In this document: positions 32,786-42,034 of the stretch, piece by piece
Numbering within the stretch: position 1 is the first letter of the stretch
How the letters are laid out: every line of letters starts with the position of its first letter
NCBI RefSeq assembly: GCF_039537505.1
Contig: NZ_BAABAQ010000018.1
Span: 62,001-126,000, forward strand
Reading direction: 5' to 3'
Source: Streptosporangium oxazolinicum
GTDB taxonomy: Bacteria; Actinomycetota; Actinomycetes; Streptosporangiales; Streptosporangiaceae
DNA length: 64,000 bases
Notes under the pieces: model-generated
Seen by the model: the letters and a program-made list of their open reading frames with translations, nothing else
Told to the model about the DNA's origin: nothing
Databases searched by the model: none
Made by a program: the position numbers and the translations under genes

Positions 32786-34147
32786 TCAGGTGCGGGCCGA
32801 GGTCGAGAGCGGCAGGCGGAGGACGAGCCGGGCGCCGCGGCCGGTGGTGCTGTCGGCGGCGTAGAGCCGGCCGCGGTGCGCCATGGCGATGTCCCTGGCG
32901 ATGGGCAGGCCCAGGCCGGTTCCCCCGGCGTCGCGGCTGCGCGCCGAGTCCAGGCGGGTGAACCGCTGGAAGACCCGCTCCCGCTCTCCCGCCGGGATGC
33001 CGAGCCCGTCGTCGGTGACCTCCAGCACGGCCTCGTCCCGCTCGCCCCGGACCTGGACGCGCACCTCGCTCACCGCGTGCCGGTCGGCGTTGGCCAGCAG
33101 GTTGGTCAGCAGCCGGCCCAGCTGGACCCTGCTGCCCCGTACCACCACGCCGGGGTCGAGCTTCAGCAGCACCTCGTGCCGGGACGGCCTGCGCTCCACC
33201 TCGGAGACGACCAGCTCGGCGAGGTCGATCGGCTCCGGCGGGCCCCGTACGCCGGCGTCGAGGCGGGCGAGCAGCAGCAGGTCCTCGATGAGGACCTGGA
33301 GCCGTTCCGCGTCCGCCAGCGCGGAACGCATCGTCTCCAGCGGGTTCTCCGACTCCGGATCGAAGATCGCAAGTTCGAGCTTGGTGCGCAGCCCGGTCAG
33401 GGGGGTGCGCAGTTCGTGGGAGGCGTCGGAGGCGAAGCGGCGCTGGTTCTCCACGGCGTGCTCCAGCCTTTCGAGGGTGGCGTTGATGGTCTCGGTGAGC
33501 TGCGCCATCTCGTCCTCGGTGGCGGGGACGGGCATCCGGCGGCTGAGGTCGGAGGCGGTGATCTCGGCCATCTCGGTGCGGATCCGCTCCACCGGCGCGA
33601 GCGTACGGCCGGCGAGATGCCAGGTGCCCCAGCCGAGCAGCGCGAGAAGCCCCGAGGAGAAGAGCGCCAGCGTGATCTCAAGGAAATTGGTGCGGAGCGA
33701 CGGGGGTTCCGGCACCGCCGCGTAGACCATGACGTCGCCGTAGACGCTGTGGGCCATCCGGAAACCCACGGTGATGTAGCACGCCCGTTCCAGCAGCGAT
33801 CCCAGGCACGCCGTCCCGTCCACGCGCATGTCGCCGTCCGCCGGACGCATTCGGGTGATCGGCGGCATTCCGAGCATGGCGGGGCTGGCGGCGACCACCC
33901 GGCCGTCGTTCGCGACGACCTGGATGCGGTTGATGCGATTGATCGGGAGGACGATGATGTTCGCCGGGCCCTTCCCGATGTCCAGACTCGTCTTCCTCGC
34001 CGCCACGGCCGCCGCGCTGACGAGGTCGGTCGTCAGCCTGTTCTCCACGACCTGCCACGTCGCGAACGCGCCCATCCCCAGCGCCAAGGCGAACACGATG
34101 ATCGCGATGAGCGTCACCCGACCCCGGATCGACCGCGGACGTCGCAA
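32786..34147 (-). CDS. Sensor histidine kinase, orphan
   Basis: A 453-residue sensor kinase: helix 1 (11-30), an extracytoplasmic domain (31-155, Cys pair in ACLGS and ACYI), helix 2 (157-178), HAMP (179-232), the H-box SDASHELRTPL near 245 with the phosphorylated His, then N-box LLANADRH and G-boxes DDGLGIP and GGTGLGLP. The start is TTG at 34147, supported by AGGGGGG nine bases upstream. A response-regulator gene normally precedes it, but the AT-rich DNA at 34150-34360 has none. The partner may be elsewhere on the chromosome. Confidence 0.88.
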   Translation of the reverse strand: MRRPRSIRGRVTLIAIIVFALALGMGAFATWQVVENRLTTDLVSAAAVAARKTSLDIGKGPANIIVLPINRINRIQVVANDGRVVAASPAMLGMPPITRMRPADGDMRVDGTACLGSLLERACYITVGFRMAHSVYGDVMVYAAVPEPPSLRTNFLEITLALFSSGLLALLGWGTWHLAGRTLAPVERIRTEMAEITASDLSRRMPVPATEDEMAQLTETINATLERLEHAVENQRRFASDASHELRTPLTGLRTKLELAIFDPESENPLETMRSALADAERLQVLIEDLLLLARLDAGVRGPPEPIDLAELVVSEVERRPSRHEVLLKLDPGVVVRGSRVQLGRLLTNLLANADRHAVSEVRVQVRGERDEAVLEVTDDGLGIPAGERERVFQRFTRLDSARSRDAGGTGLGLPIARDIAMAHRGRLYAADSTTGRGARLVLRLPLSTSART

Positions 34148-34360
34148 TACAGATACCCCCCTGAAAAGCGGCGTTTCTTTCTCAAAAGCCCGCTTTTTAC
34201 TATTTATAGGTGGTCGGTATTAATCGACAGGCAAAATCCGGCCAAGTTCTCACGCCCGTTCGGCGGCGAAGGGCAATGGTTCCTCCCGGCAGGGGCCGGG
34301 AGGGCACCGTCGCGGTTCCGGCCCCTCGACGGCAGGCCGATCATTCCCCGGCGGGGACGG

Positions 34361-35797
34361 TCAGGCGCCGGTGCACGAGTCGTGGGTCGCGTCGAAACCC
34401 TTCAGGCTCTCGGTGTCGCCGCGGGGAAGCGGCTTCAGGCCCTTCCAGTCGTCGCCGATCGTCAGGACGAGCCTGCCGGTGGTCGCCCGGCGGACGGGCA
34501 GCGGCCTGGAGGCGAGCAGGTCGCGGCTGAGGGTGGGCGCCTTGGCGGCGCCGTTCGGCGAGTAGGCGATCGTGGTCGTCGGGTACGGCTTGCGCGACGC
34601 GTCGCCGATCCTGGCGACGTGGTAGCCGCGCTCCTCCAGCTGGACGGCCACCAGGGTGGCCAGGCCGGACCGCATGGTCCCGTTGCGCACCTCGACCTGG
34701 ATCTTCGACCGGGGCACCCTGGTCTGACCGCCCTTGACCCCGGAGCCGGTGATCGCCCGGTCCGTCGCGACGATTTCGAACAGCTTGCCGCTCTGCGGCT
34801 GGACCCATTCCACCCGGCCCGGGTGGACCAGCGAGTAGCGCCACGGGGTGGTGATGAAGTGGATCTGCCCCGCGGCGAGCCCCTGGGCGCTGGTCGCCAG
34901 GTCCCGCATGACGCCCGGGGTGAGGCCGGGGTCGGTGGTGACCGACTTCGTCGCCGCGTCGAGGAAGCCGAACAGCCGGGTGGGGTCGGTGAGCGTCTCG
35001 CCGCTCATGACCTTCTTGACCATGGAGGCGATGAACATCTGCTGGCGCTGGATGCGCCCGATGTCCGAGCCGTCGCCCAGGCTGTAGCGGGCCCGGACGT
35101 AGCCCAGGGCCTGTTCGCCCCCGAGGTTCTGGCGTCCGGCGGCCAGGTGGAGCAGCGCCTTCTTGTCGTCGATCGCCTCGGGTACGCAGATCTCCACGCC
35201 GCCGACCGCGTCGACCATGCCCTTGAAGCCGGTGAAGTCGACCTTCACGAAGTGGTCGATGTGGATACCGGTGAGCGACTCGACGGTCTTCCAGGTACAG
35301 GTGATGCCACCGGAGTTGAACGACTCGTTGATCATGCCCACGTGCGGTTGCTGGCCGGGCAGCCCCTGCCTGGCCCGGCAGGCCGGAAGCTGGACCATCG
35401 AGTCGCGCGGGAAGCTGATGACCATCGCGTTGTCCCGCTTCGGCGAGATGTGCGCGAGCATGATCGTGTCGGTCCGCTCGCCCGCCACCCGGCCGTACCT
35501 CGCGTTCTTGCCGCCCCGCTGGTCCGAGCCGACGACCAGGACGTTCAGCGCCTTGCCCGCGGCCTTGGCCGGGCGCCGCCCGAGGTCCTCCGCGGAGACC
35601 TCGACGTGCTTGACGTTGCCGGTCAGCTTGACGTACGCCCCGGCCACCGTCCCCGCCGCCACGAGCACCACGGCGGTGACGGCTGCCACCAGCCACCACA
35701 GCCACCTGCGGCGCGGCCGGGACGAGCGCCGGCCGGGCTGGCCCGGAGGCGGCTCGGTGGGCGGTTTGGGGAATGCGTCGATCAACCCGCTGCTCAC
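34361..35797 (-). CDS. LytR-CpsA-Psr (LCP) family protein with LytR_C domain
   Basis: A 478-residue cell-wall glycopolymer ligase of the single-helix type. The N-terminus is cytoplasmic and Pro-rich, a helix lies at about 33-55, and the LCP domain spans 85-240 with LNVLVVGSDQRG, ERTDTIMLAHI, FPRDSMVQLP and VDAVGGVEICVPE. A C-terminal LytR_C domain runs from about 360 to 465. It transfers a polymer from undecaprenyl phosphate to peptidoglycan on the outside. GTG 35797 is the only reasonable start. A tandem 38-bp repeat array lies upstream between this gene and the GNAT at 36021. Confidence 0.88.
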   Translation of the reverse strand: MSSGLIDAFPKPPTEPPPGQPGRRSSRPRRRWLWWLVAAVTAVVLVAAGTVAGAYVKLTGNVKHVEVSAEDLGRRPAKAAGKALNVLVVGSDQRGGKNARYGRVAGERTDTIMLAHISPKRDNAMVISFPRDSMVQLPACRARQGLPGQQPHVGMINESFNSGGITCTWKTVESLTGIHIDHFVKVDFTGFKGMVDAVGGVEICVPEAIDDKKALLHLAAGRQNLGGEQALGYVRARYSLGDGSDIGRIQRQQMFIASMVKKVMSGETLTDPTRLFGFLDAATKSVTTDPGLTPGVMRDLATSAQGLAAGQIHFITTPWRYSLVHPGRVEWVQPQSGKLFEIVATDRAITGSGVKGGQTRVPRSKIQVEVRNGTMRSGLATLVAVQLEERGYHVARIGDASRKPYPTTTIAYSPNGAAKAPTLSRDLLASRPLPVRRATTGRLVLTIGDDWKGLKPLPRGDTESLKGFDATHDSCTGA

Positions 35798-35876
35798 GTG
35801 ACTCCCGGGGGGGAAGCGGCCACGGCGTGGACCCGTGACCGAGGAGCCGTACTCCGGCCGTCGCCGAGTTTACTGA

Positions 35877-35990
35877 TCTCCCGGTGTGGTGGATCCGGTG
35901 CGGACATGTCCCGGTCTCCGGGTGTGGTGGATTCGGTACTGACGTGTCCCGGTCTCCGGGTGTGGTGGATTCGGTACTGACATGTCCCGG
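35877..35990 (+). repeat. Three tandem 38-bp repeats
   Basis: Units at 35877-35914, 35915-35952 and 35953-35990, reading TCTCC(G/C)GGTGTGGTGGAT and then GTACTGACATGTCCCGG. The second and third differ at one base; the first has several changes. There are no spacers. The array runs up to the GNAT gene. Same period as 4883-4996 but a different sequence. Confidence 0.85.
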
Positions 35991-36020
35991 GTGGAACGCG
36001 TGCCCTGTTACGATCCGCCG

Positions 36021-36533
36021 GTGATTATCCGTGACGGGCATCTCGGCGACGTACCGGCCGTCCTGGCGATGTTCGACGGCGCGGTGGCGTGGCTGACCTC
36101 CCTGGGCCGCACCGGCCAGTGGGGCAGCGAGCCGTTCTCCACCGACGCGGCCCGCGTCGAGCGGATCACCTCGTGGGCGACGTCCGGCGGGATGCGCGTC
36201 GCCGAACTCGACGGCCGGCCCGCGGGCTGCCTGGTCGTGGGGCCCGCGATGCCCTACGTCACTCCCGCGTCCGAGCCGGAGCTCTACGTCAGGGGGCTGG
36301 TCGTCGACCGGAGGTTCCACGGCCGAGGGGTCGGGGCAGCCCTGCTGGAGCGCGCCCGCGCGGAGGCCGCCGGGCTGGGGATCGGGCTGGTGCGGGTCGA
36401 CTGCTACGCCGGTGGCGACGGCCGGTTGGTGGCGTACTACGAGAGCCAGGGCTTCACCAGGACCGAGCGCTTCACGGTCGGCGACTGGCCGGGCCAGCTC
36501 CTGGAGGCGAGGCTTCCCGCCGCCACGGGCTGA
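36021..36533 (+). CDS. GNAT family N-acetyltransferase
   Basis: A 170-residue GNAT. It begins VIIRDGHLGDVPAVLAMFDGA. The AcCoA loop is FHGRGVGAALLERARAEA and the C-terminal YYESQGFTRTERF is the family's beta6-beta7 end. GTG 36021 is chosen because residue 2 then begins the first beta-strand; an ATG at 35982 lies within the repeat and would add 13 residues. Substrate unknown. It stands between divergent LCP and ABC exporter genes. Confidence 0.8.
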   Translation: MIIRDGHLGDVPAVLAMFDGAVAWLTSLGRTGQWGSEPFSTDAARVERITSWATSGGMRVAELDGRPAGCLVVGPAMPYVTPASEPELYVRGLVVDRRFHGRGVGAALLERARAEAAGLGIGLVRVDCYAGGDGRLVAYYESQGFTRTERFTVGDWPGQLLEARLPAATG

Positions 36534-36539
36534 ACGTCC

Positions 36540-36650
36540 CGCGTCGGGTGGTGTGTGCCGAGGGTGGTGCGTGCCGAGTGGTCCGCGTCGGGCGGTGCGT
36601 GCTGAATGGCCGTGCCGGGTGGTCCACGGCCGCCGGGCGGCCGGGCCGGG
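36540..36650 (+). repeat. Degenerate G-rich repeat between GNAT and ABC exporter
   Basis: Units like CGGGTGGT(C/G)CG and GTGCGTGCCGAG recur four or five times with 18-24 bp spacing. No open frame with bias. Possibly decayed tandem duplication. Confidence 0.35.
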
Positions 36651-36776
36651 GCGAACGGCCCGTGCCGGGAAGCGGTCCCGAGGTGGATGCCACGAGCCGA
36701 TTCACCCGGGGGCGTCACGCGCGCGAAATCTCCGTACGAGAGGATTGCCGGAGATTTACCACTACTTGGGGGATTT

Positions 36777-38528
36777 GTGGTTGGCGCTCTCGATCACCGC
36801 TATCGCGGTGAGCATCCAATCCGCACGCTCGCCTACCTTTTCCGGGAGGACCGCCTCAGGCTGCTCGTGGCGGTCTTCGCCTTCCTGGTCAAGCACAGCC
36901 CGACCTGGCTGTTGCCGCTGATCACCGCCAACGTCGTCGACATCGTGGTCACCCGCGCCCCGATCGCCCACCTGTGGGTCAACGCGGGCGTGCTGCTCGT
37001 CCTGCTGCTCCTCAACTACCCCCTGCACCTGCTCTACGTCCGCTGCCTGCACGGTGCCATCCGCCGGATGGGGACGAACCTGCGTTCCGCGCTCTGCCGC
37101 CGCATGCAGCAGCTCTCCATCGGCTACCACGCGCGGGTCAGCGCCGCCGTGCTCCAGACCAAGGTCATCCGGGACGTCGAGAGTGTGGAGCAGACCAGCC
37201 AGCAGGCGGCCGACATGGGACTGTCCGCGCTCACCATGCTGGCCGGGGGCCTGGTGGTGATCGCCGTGCAGGTGCCCGCCGCGATCCCCGTCTTCCTGGT
37301 GGTCGTACCCGCCGCGGCCCTGCTCGTGATGCGGATGCGCACCCGGCTGCGCGACGACAACGAGAGCTTCCGCCGCGAGGTCGAGCAGCTGTCCAGCCGG
37401 GTCAGCGAGATGACCACGCTCATCCCGATCACCCGCGCGCACGGCCTGGAGCAGGACGCCCTGCACCGCGTCGACGGCACGCTGACCAAGGTGCTGCGCA
37501 AGGGACTGCGGCTCGACCTGCTCAACGGCAGCTTCGGCGCGCTGGCCTGGATCCTGCTCAACGCGCTCGGCGTCGCCTTCCTCACCGGTTCCGCGCTCGT
37601 CGCCTACTACCAGGTCATCCCCATCACGGCGGGCGACGTGGTCATGCTCACCAGCTTCTTCGCCACCCTCACCGCCGCCGTCACCTCCCTGCTCACCCTC
37701 ACCCCGATGATCAGCAAGGGGCTGGCGTCCGTACGCTCCATCGGCGAGGTCCTCCAGGCGCCCGACCTGGAGCACAACGCGGGCAAGGAGGAGGTCGCCT
37801 CCGTCCGCGGCGAGGTCGAGTTCCGCGACGTCGGGTTCTCCTACGGCGAGGAGACCGCGATCACGGGCTTCGACCTCACGGTGACCCCCGGCGAGACGAT
37901 CGCGCTGGTCGGCCCCTCCGGAGCGGGCAAGTCGACCGTGCTCAACCTCGTCATCGGCTTCCTGCGGCCCACCTCGGGCCGGATCCTGCTGGACGGGCGC
38001 GACATGGAGACGCTGGACCTGCGGACCTACCGCAGGTTCCTGTCCGTCGTGCCGCAGGAGTCGATCCTGTTCGAGGGCAGTATCAGGGAGAACGTCACCT
38101 ACGGCATGGCCGACGTTCCCGAGGACCGGGTGCGGCGGGCGCTCCAGGACGCCAACGCGCTGGAGTTCATCGACAGGCTCCCCGACGGCCTCGACACGGT
38201 CGTCGGGGAGCGGGGCGCCCGCCTGTCGGGCGGGCAGCGCCAGCGTCTGGCCATCGCCCGCGCCCTGATCCGCGACCCGCGCGTGCTGATCCTGGACGAG
38301 GCCACCTCCGCCCTGGACACCCGCTCCGAGGCGCTCATCCAGGAGGCGCTGACCCGCCTGGTCGCCGGGCGTACGGTCCTCGTCGTCGCCCACAGGTTGT
38401 CGACCATCCGGGGGGCCGACCGCATCGTGGTCATGCGCGACGGCGGGATCGAGGAGGTGGGCACCCACGAGGAACTGATGCGGCTGCGCGGCGCCTACGC
38501 CGGGCTGCAGGGCGCCCAGCTCGCCTGA
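36777..38528 (+). CDS. ABC exporter, fused permease and ATPase
   Basis: A 583-residue half-transporter of the ABCB/MsbA type. Six helices fill about 30-310. The ATPase has the Walker A GPSGAGKST, the Q-loop QESIL, the signature LSGGQRQRL, Walker B VLILDEATSALD and the switch His in AHRLST, so it is fully functional. It probably forms a homodimer, as no partner gene follows. GTG 36777 is preferred (GGGGG before it); the frame is open to 36606 but is G-rich repeat there. Substrates could be peptide, lipid or a drug; unknown. Confidence 0.88.
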   Translation: MVGALDHRYRGEHPIRTLAYLFREDRLRLLVAVFAFLVKHSPTWLLPLITANVVDIVVTRAPIAHLWVNAGVLLVLLLLNYPLHLLYVRCLHGAIRRMGTNLRSALCRRMQQLSIGYHARVSAAVLQTKVIRDVESVEQTSQQAADMGLSALTMLAGGLVVIAVQVPAAIPVFLVVVPAAALLVMRMRTRLRDDNESFRREVEQLSSRVSEMTTLIPITRAHGLEQDALHRVDGTLTKVLRKGLRLDLLNGSFGALAWILLNALGVAFLTGSALVAYYQVIPITAGDVVMLTSFFATLTAAVTSLLTLTPMISKGLASVRSIGEVLQAPDLEHNAGKEEVASVRGEVEFRDVGFSYGEETAITGFDLTVTPGETIALVGPSGAGKSTVLNLVIGFLRPTSGRILLDGRDMETLDLRTYRRFLSVVPQESILFEGSIRENVTYGMADVPEDRVRRALQDANALEFIDRLPDGLDTVVGERGARLSGGQRQRLAIARALIRDPRVLILDEATSALDTRSEALIQEALTRLVAGRTVLVVAHRLSTIRGADRIVVMRDGGIEEVGTHEELMRLRGAYAGLQGAQLA

Positions 38529-38637
38529 GCCTCCGGGGGCCGGTCCCCGAGCTTGGCCCCGGAGCGTGTGGAGCTCGTCGGACCGGTCGGGCCGGGGACC
38601 GGGGCGCGGGAACGACTCGGAGGGCCTGAGACACGAA

Positions 38638-38672
38638 GAGGGGGCGGGACCCGTGACGGGTCCCGCCCCCTC
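38638..38672. terminator. Bidirectional hairpin terminator
   Basis: A perfect 17-bp stem, GAGGGGGCGGGACCCGT (38638-38654) with its complement at 38656-38672. It sits between the ABC exporter (plus strand) and the GH16 gene (minus strand) and can end both transcripts. Confidence 0.8.
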
Positions 38673-38699
38673 CTGTCCTACCTGTCCTACGGGGTGGGT

Positions 38700-39482
38700 T
38701 CAGCCCGCGGTGCCCGTCGAGGACGGGTAGATGCGGAGCCAGTCCACCTCCATCCACGCCTCTCCGGAGCTGCCCTGGCCGGGGAACCAGTCCAGCTGCA
38801 GGCAGACCGACATCGAGCTCCTGGTGGCGTTGCCGGAGCGGAACCACTCCTGCCCGTCGATGTAGCCGACGACACTGCTGGGAGTGACCTCCACGGCGTA
38901 GGTGTGCCAGGTGGTCATGTCGATGTTGGCGTGGGCCTGCTCCTGCCCCTGGGGGGTGTGCAGGAAGAAGTTCGGGCGCTGCCTCTCCGGGTCGTCGATG
39001 ACCTCCAGGAAGTCGATCTCCTCACCGGTGGAGCTCCGCACGTTGCCGCCGCCGTCCTTCGGCCACAGCAGGGCGACGGGGTGGTACGACCCGGCGCCCG
39101 GGTACAGGCGGATGCGGGTCTCCCAGCGCCCGTAGGCCTGGTCGTGACGGGCGGCCAGGCCGGCCGTGGTCCCGTCCTCGCGGCCGTACAGGTAGAGCGC
39201 CCCGTTGCCGAGGTAGAGCTGCTGCGGGGAGCGGCGGCCGTTGCCGGCGTGCCCGGCCGAGTCGTAGAACACCCAGTCGGACTCGTCGAGGTAGTCGTCG
39301 AACTCCGCGCACCAGGACGGCGCGCCCCAGTTGAGGGCTTGCGCGGCGCTGGCCTCGCCGGTGGCGGCGGGGGCGCAGGGAGCCGCCGAGACCACCTCTC
39401 CCTGGGCCGCGCTGAGGGTGCTCACGGTCAGCGCGGCCACCATGCTGAGTACGGCCACCCGCACGTGGGATCTGGTGATCAT
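38700..39482 (-). CDS. Secreted glycoside hydrolase family 16
   Basis: A 260-residue secreted endo-glycanase. The signal peptide is residues 1-35. The GH16 catalytic motif EEIDFLEV gives the two Glu (nucleophile and acid/base) with the Asp between them. The fold is a beta-sandwich, with AGSYHPVALLWPKDG ahead of the catalytic strand and a terminal MEVDWLRIYPS strand. Family members cut beta-1,3/1,4-glucans, agar or carrageenan; which is not clear. A GGAGGAGT ribosome site precedes the ATG. It follows the secreted Pro/Thr-rich protein, with their ends three bases apart, and closes the leftward gene set from 48621. Confidence 0.88.
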   Translation of the reverse strand: MITRSHVRVAVLSMVAALTVSTLSAAQGEVVSAAPCAPAATGEASAAQALNWGAPSWCAEFDDYLDESDWVFYDSAGHAGNGRRSPQQLYLGNGALYLYGREDGTTAGLAARHDQAYGRWETRIRLYPGAGSYHPVALLWPKDGGGNVRSSTGEEIDFLEVIDDPERQRPNFFLHTPQGQEQAHANIDMTTWHTYAVEVTPSSVVGYIDGQEWFRSGNATRSSMSVCLQLDWFPGQGSSGEAWMEVDWLRIYPSSTGTAG

Positions 39483-39484
39483 GA

Positions 39485-41257
39485 CTACTCCTCCCAGGAT
39501 CTGGCGCAGAGTGTGGAGGGACTGAAGCTCCAGCAGCCGGTGCTCGTCGGGCTGGGGACCGACGGCGCGGTCGGGTTCGGCGGCGGCTGGGCGGGTGAGG
39601 TGGGCGGCGCGAACACCCAGCGCGGCGCGCCCGCCGGCCCCTGGTTGGCGATCAGCCGGACGCCGGGGAACTCCGCGGTACGGCCCCGCCAGGGCGCGAG
39701 GCTCCAGCACGAGGCGATGTCCGCCGGCTCACAGAAGTCGGAGGTGGAGCGCCTGAGCGGGGGCAGCGGCAGGACGGTGTGGGCCGAGGGCGCCGGGGAC
39801 GGGGCCGCCATCGGGGATCGGGTGTTCTGGACCGGCTCGGTCAGGAGCGAGGGCTCGTAGACGCCGGTCCGCGTGGGCGCGGGCCGGGGCGCGTGGGTCA
39901 CCCAGCGCGGCGGGCCGGTGCGCGGGGGGGTGGCGGTGGACGTGGGGGTCGGGCTCGCCGAGGGCTTCGGCGTCCCCTTCGGCGGGGTGGTGGGCTTCGG
40001 GGTCGTCGACCGGGTGGGCTTGGGCGTGGGGGTGGCACTCGGCGCCGGCTTGGTCGCCGTCGCGGTGGGGGTTGCCGTGGTGGTGGCGGTCGCGGTGGGG
40101 GTCGCGGTTGCCGTGGCGGTGGGGGTGGCCGGTGCCGTCGCGGTGGGAGCGGGGGGTGTGGGGGTCGGGGTCGGCGCGGGCTTGGTGGCCGTACCGGAGG
40201 GGGCCGGTGTCGCCGTCGGCGGTCGAGGTGTCCCGGTCGAGGTGGGCACCGGGCTCGCCGTGGACGACGAGGTGGCGCTGGGCGACGGCGCCGGGGTGGC
40301 GGGGGCGGACGTCGCCGTGGCCGTCGCGGTGGACGTCGCCGACGGCACCGGGGTGGGTAGCGGGACGGGAGCCGTCTTCGGCGGTGCCGGAGCGGGCTTC
40401 TTGGCCGCCGGGGGCGTGCCGGTGGTGGGCTTGGTGTTCCCGGACGGCGCCGGGTTGGGCGCCGCGTTCTTCGGCGGCGCCGGGGGGGCCTTCCTCTCGT
40501 TCTCCGGAGGCGTGTCGGTGGGCCTGGTGTTCCTCGAAGGCGCCGGCTCGGATCGCCTCGACGGCTCCTCGGCGGATCTGGTGTTCACGGGCGGATTCTC
40601 GGCGGGACGCGACCTCCTGGACGGAGGGTCCGACGGCACCGCCTTCCTGGGCTGTACGGCCTCCCGCTCCCCTCTCTCCCGAGAGGGCGCGGAGAACTGC
40701 TCGGCGGGAACGTCTTCCGTGCGCGGCGCGGTGTTCCTCTCGCCGGGACGGTTGCGGGACGCGGGAGGGGAGTCGCCGGTCTCGGGGGCGCGGTTACCTC
40801 TCCTGTCGGGGGACGGGGCCCTGTCCGGTCCGGAGCGGGAGCCGCGGTCCGCGCGCGGCTCCCGCTCCGGTGCCAAGCGGGAGCCGCGGTCCGAGGGCGG
40901 GTCCTGGTTCGGCGCGGAGCGGGAGCCGTTGTCCGTGTGCCGGTTCCGGTCCGGTCCGGAGCGGGAGCCGCTGTCCGAGGGTGGATTCTCGTCCGGTGCC
41001 GAGCGGGAGCCGCGGTCCGATGGGGGGTTCTCGTCCGGCGGGGAGGGGTTTCCGTCCTCGGGGGGGAACTCCTGTTGTGCGGGGGGAGGTCCGGCGGGGG
41101 GACCGGCGAACTCCTGCGGCGATGAGCCGGAGCTCACGCCGGGGTCCGCCACGGCGGCCCACGGCTGGGCGATGACCGCGCTTGTCGTCGCGGATACCGC
41201 GGCCAGCAGAAGGCCGGAGAGTAAGGTGACCCGCCGGGACGAGCTGCGTGGGGGCAT
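39485..41257 (-). CDS. Secreted Pro/Thr-rich low-complexity protein
   Basis: A 590-residue protein with a signal peptide (residues 1-36), five imperfect 14-residue repeats of the type SDRGSRSAPDENPP (80-149), a long Pro/Ser/Arg stretch, then a stalk of TATPTATAT and PTPTP units (300-430). A short C-terminal segment of about 100 residues holds four Cys (DFCEP, ASCWS, TGCWS, TLCAR). That Cys-rich tail could be the functional head and the rest a wall-spanning stalk. No catalytic motif. The gene is transcribed with the MinD/sigma-like gene set; I do not recognise a family. Confidence 0.75.
   Translation of the reverse strand: MPPRSSSRRVTLLSGLLLAAVSATTSAVIAQPWAAVADPGVSSGSSPQEFAGPPAGPPPAQQEFPPEDGNPSPPDENPPSDRGSRSAPDENPPSDSGSRSGPDRNRHTDNGSRSAPNQDPPSDRGSRLAPEREPRADRGSRSGPDRAPSPDRRGNRAPETGDSPPASRNRPGERNTAPRTEDVPAEQFSAPSRERGEREAVQPRKAVPSDPPSRRSRPAENPPVNTRSAEEPSRRSEPAPSRNTRPTDTPPENERKAPPAPPKNAAPNPAPSGNTKPTTGTPPAAKKPAPAPPKTAPVPLPTPVPSATSTATATATSAPATPAPSPSATSSSTASPVPTSTGTPRPPTATPAPSGTATKPAPTPTPTPPAPTATAPATPTATATATPTATATTTATPTATATKPAPSATPTPKPTRSTTPKPTTPPKGTPKPSASPTPTSTATPPRTGPPRWVTHAPRPAPTRTGVYEPSLLTEPVQNTRSPMAAPSPAPSAHTVLPLPPLRRSTSDFCEPADIASCWSLAPWRGRTAEFPGVRLIANQGPAGAPRWVFAPPTSPAQPPPNPTAPSVPSPTSTGCWSFSPSTLCARSWEE
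40811..41020 (-). repeat. Five tandem 42-bp repeats in the Pro/Thr-rich protein gene
   Basis: Five imperfect 14-codon units encode SDRGSRSAPDENPP-like peptides (residues 80-149 of the protein). Units stay in frame. Confidence 0.7.
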
Positions 41258-41275
41258 TGATCGCTCTTCCTGGAT

Positions 41276-42034
41276 CTATGGGGTGGGCTCTGGGCCGGAG
41301 ATGGGTTTCCAGCCCGCGGCGGTGAATTCCGGGGTGCCCGGGAGGGCGACCTGCGGCACGGAGGTGGCGAGGGGGTCGGGGACGTTGACCCAGTCCCCCT
41401 GGTTCGCACCGCGCATGCCGGGTTGCCAGACCATGAGCAGGCTCATGGCGTATGGGCTCGAATAGGTTGGATCGGTGTCGCCGACGCCCTTGGTCGCGGT
41501 CACCTGGACCAGGACCGATACCTGCACCTGATCCTGGGCGCGGGCCTTCCACTGGACGCCGATCGTCCGCGTCCGCATGGCGGCCCCGTCGGGGAGCGCC
41601 CCGTCCTTGGGAAGGCCGAGGATCTCCCGCCACCCCGCGACGGCCTCGCGGGCACCGGCCCGCGCCGCGTCGTGCTCCTCGGGCCGTGCGTACAGCACCG
41701 CCGCCTGCTCGGCCTGTTCGGCGTCCAGGGTCCACGCCGCCTCCAGCGCCGCGGCGGCGGCGGAGACCGCGCCCAGCTCGGTGCGGGGGAACCCGACGGG
41801 GTAGCCGGCCGCGCCCTCGTAGGCGGAGGGCGGGGCGAGCAGCACGGTGTCCCCGACGGCCTTCGGCGCGGAGGCGTTCACGGGGGTGGGGTCGGGTCGG
41901 AGAAGCTGCCACGCGCCGGCCGCCAGCAGGATCGTCCCCACGATCGAGACGACCACGATGAGCATCCGCCGCCGGGCGCGTGGCGGCGGGCCCAGATCCC
42001 AGTCCAGCGTGGGATCGTCGGCGACCGGTCGCAC
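41276..42034 (-). CDS. Membrane protein with VirB8/TcpC-like fold
   Basis: A 252-residue protein with a short cytoplasmic head, a single helix (residues 23-44) and an extracytoplasmic domain. Alternating helix then beta-strands (TRTIGVQWKA, VQVSVLVQVTA and SLLMVWQP) suggest an NTF2-like domain like VirB8/TcpC components of conjugative or secretion channels. This match is by shape and not by sequence identity. GTG 42034 overlaps the MinD-like gene's TAG by one base, so the two are coupled. The protein could bridge the membrane in the putative apparatus. Confidence 0.6.
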   Translation of the reverse strand: MRPVADDPTLDWDLGPPPRARRRMLIVVVSIVGTILLAAGAWQLLRPDPTPVNASAPKAVGDTVLLAPPSAYEGAAGYPVGFPRTELGAVSAAAAALEAAWTLDAEQAEQAAVLYARPEEHDAARAGAREAVAGWREILGLPKDGALPDGAAMRTRTIGVQWKARAQDQVQVSVLVQVTATKGVGDTDPTYSSPYAMSLLMVWQPGMRGANQGDWVNVPDPLATSVPQVALPGTPEFTAAGWKPISGPEPTP

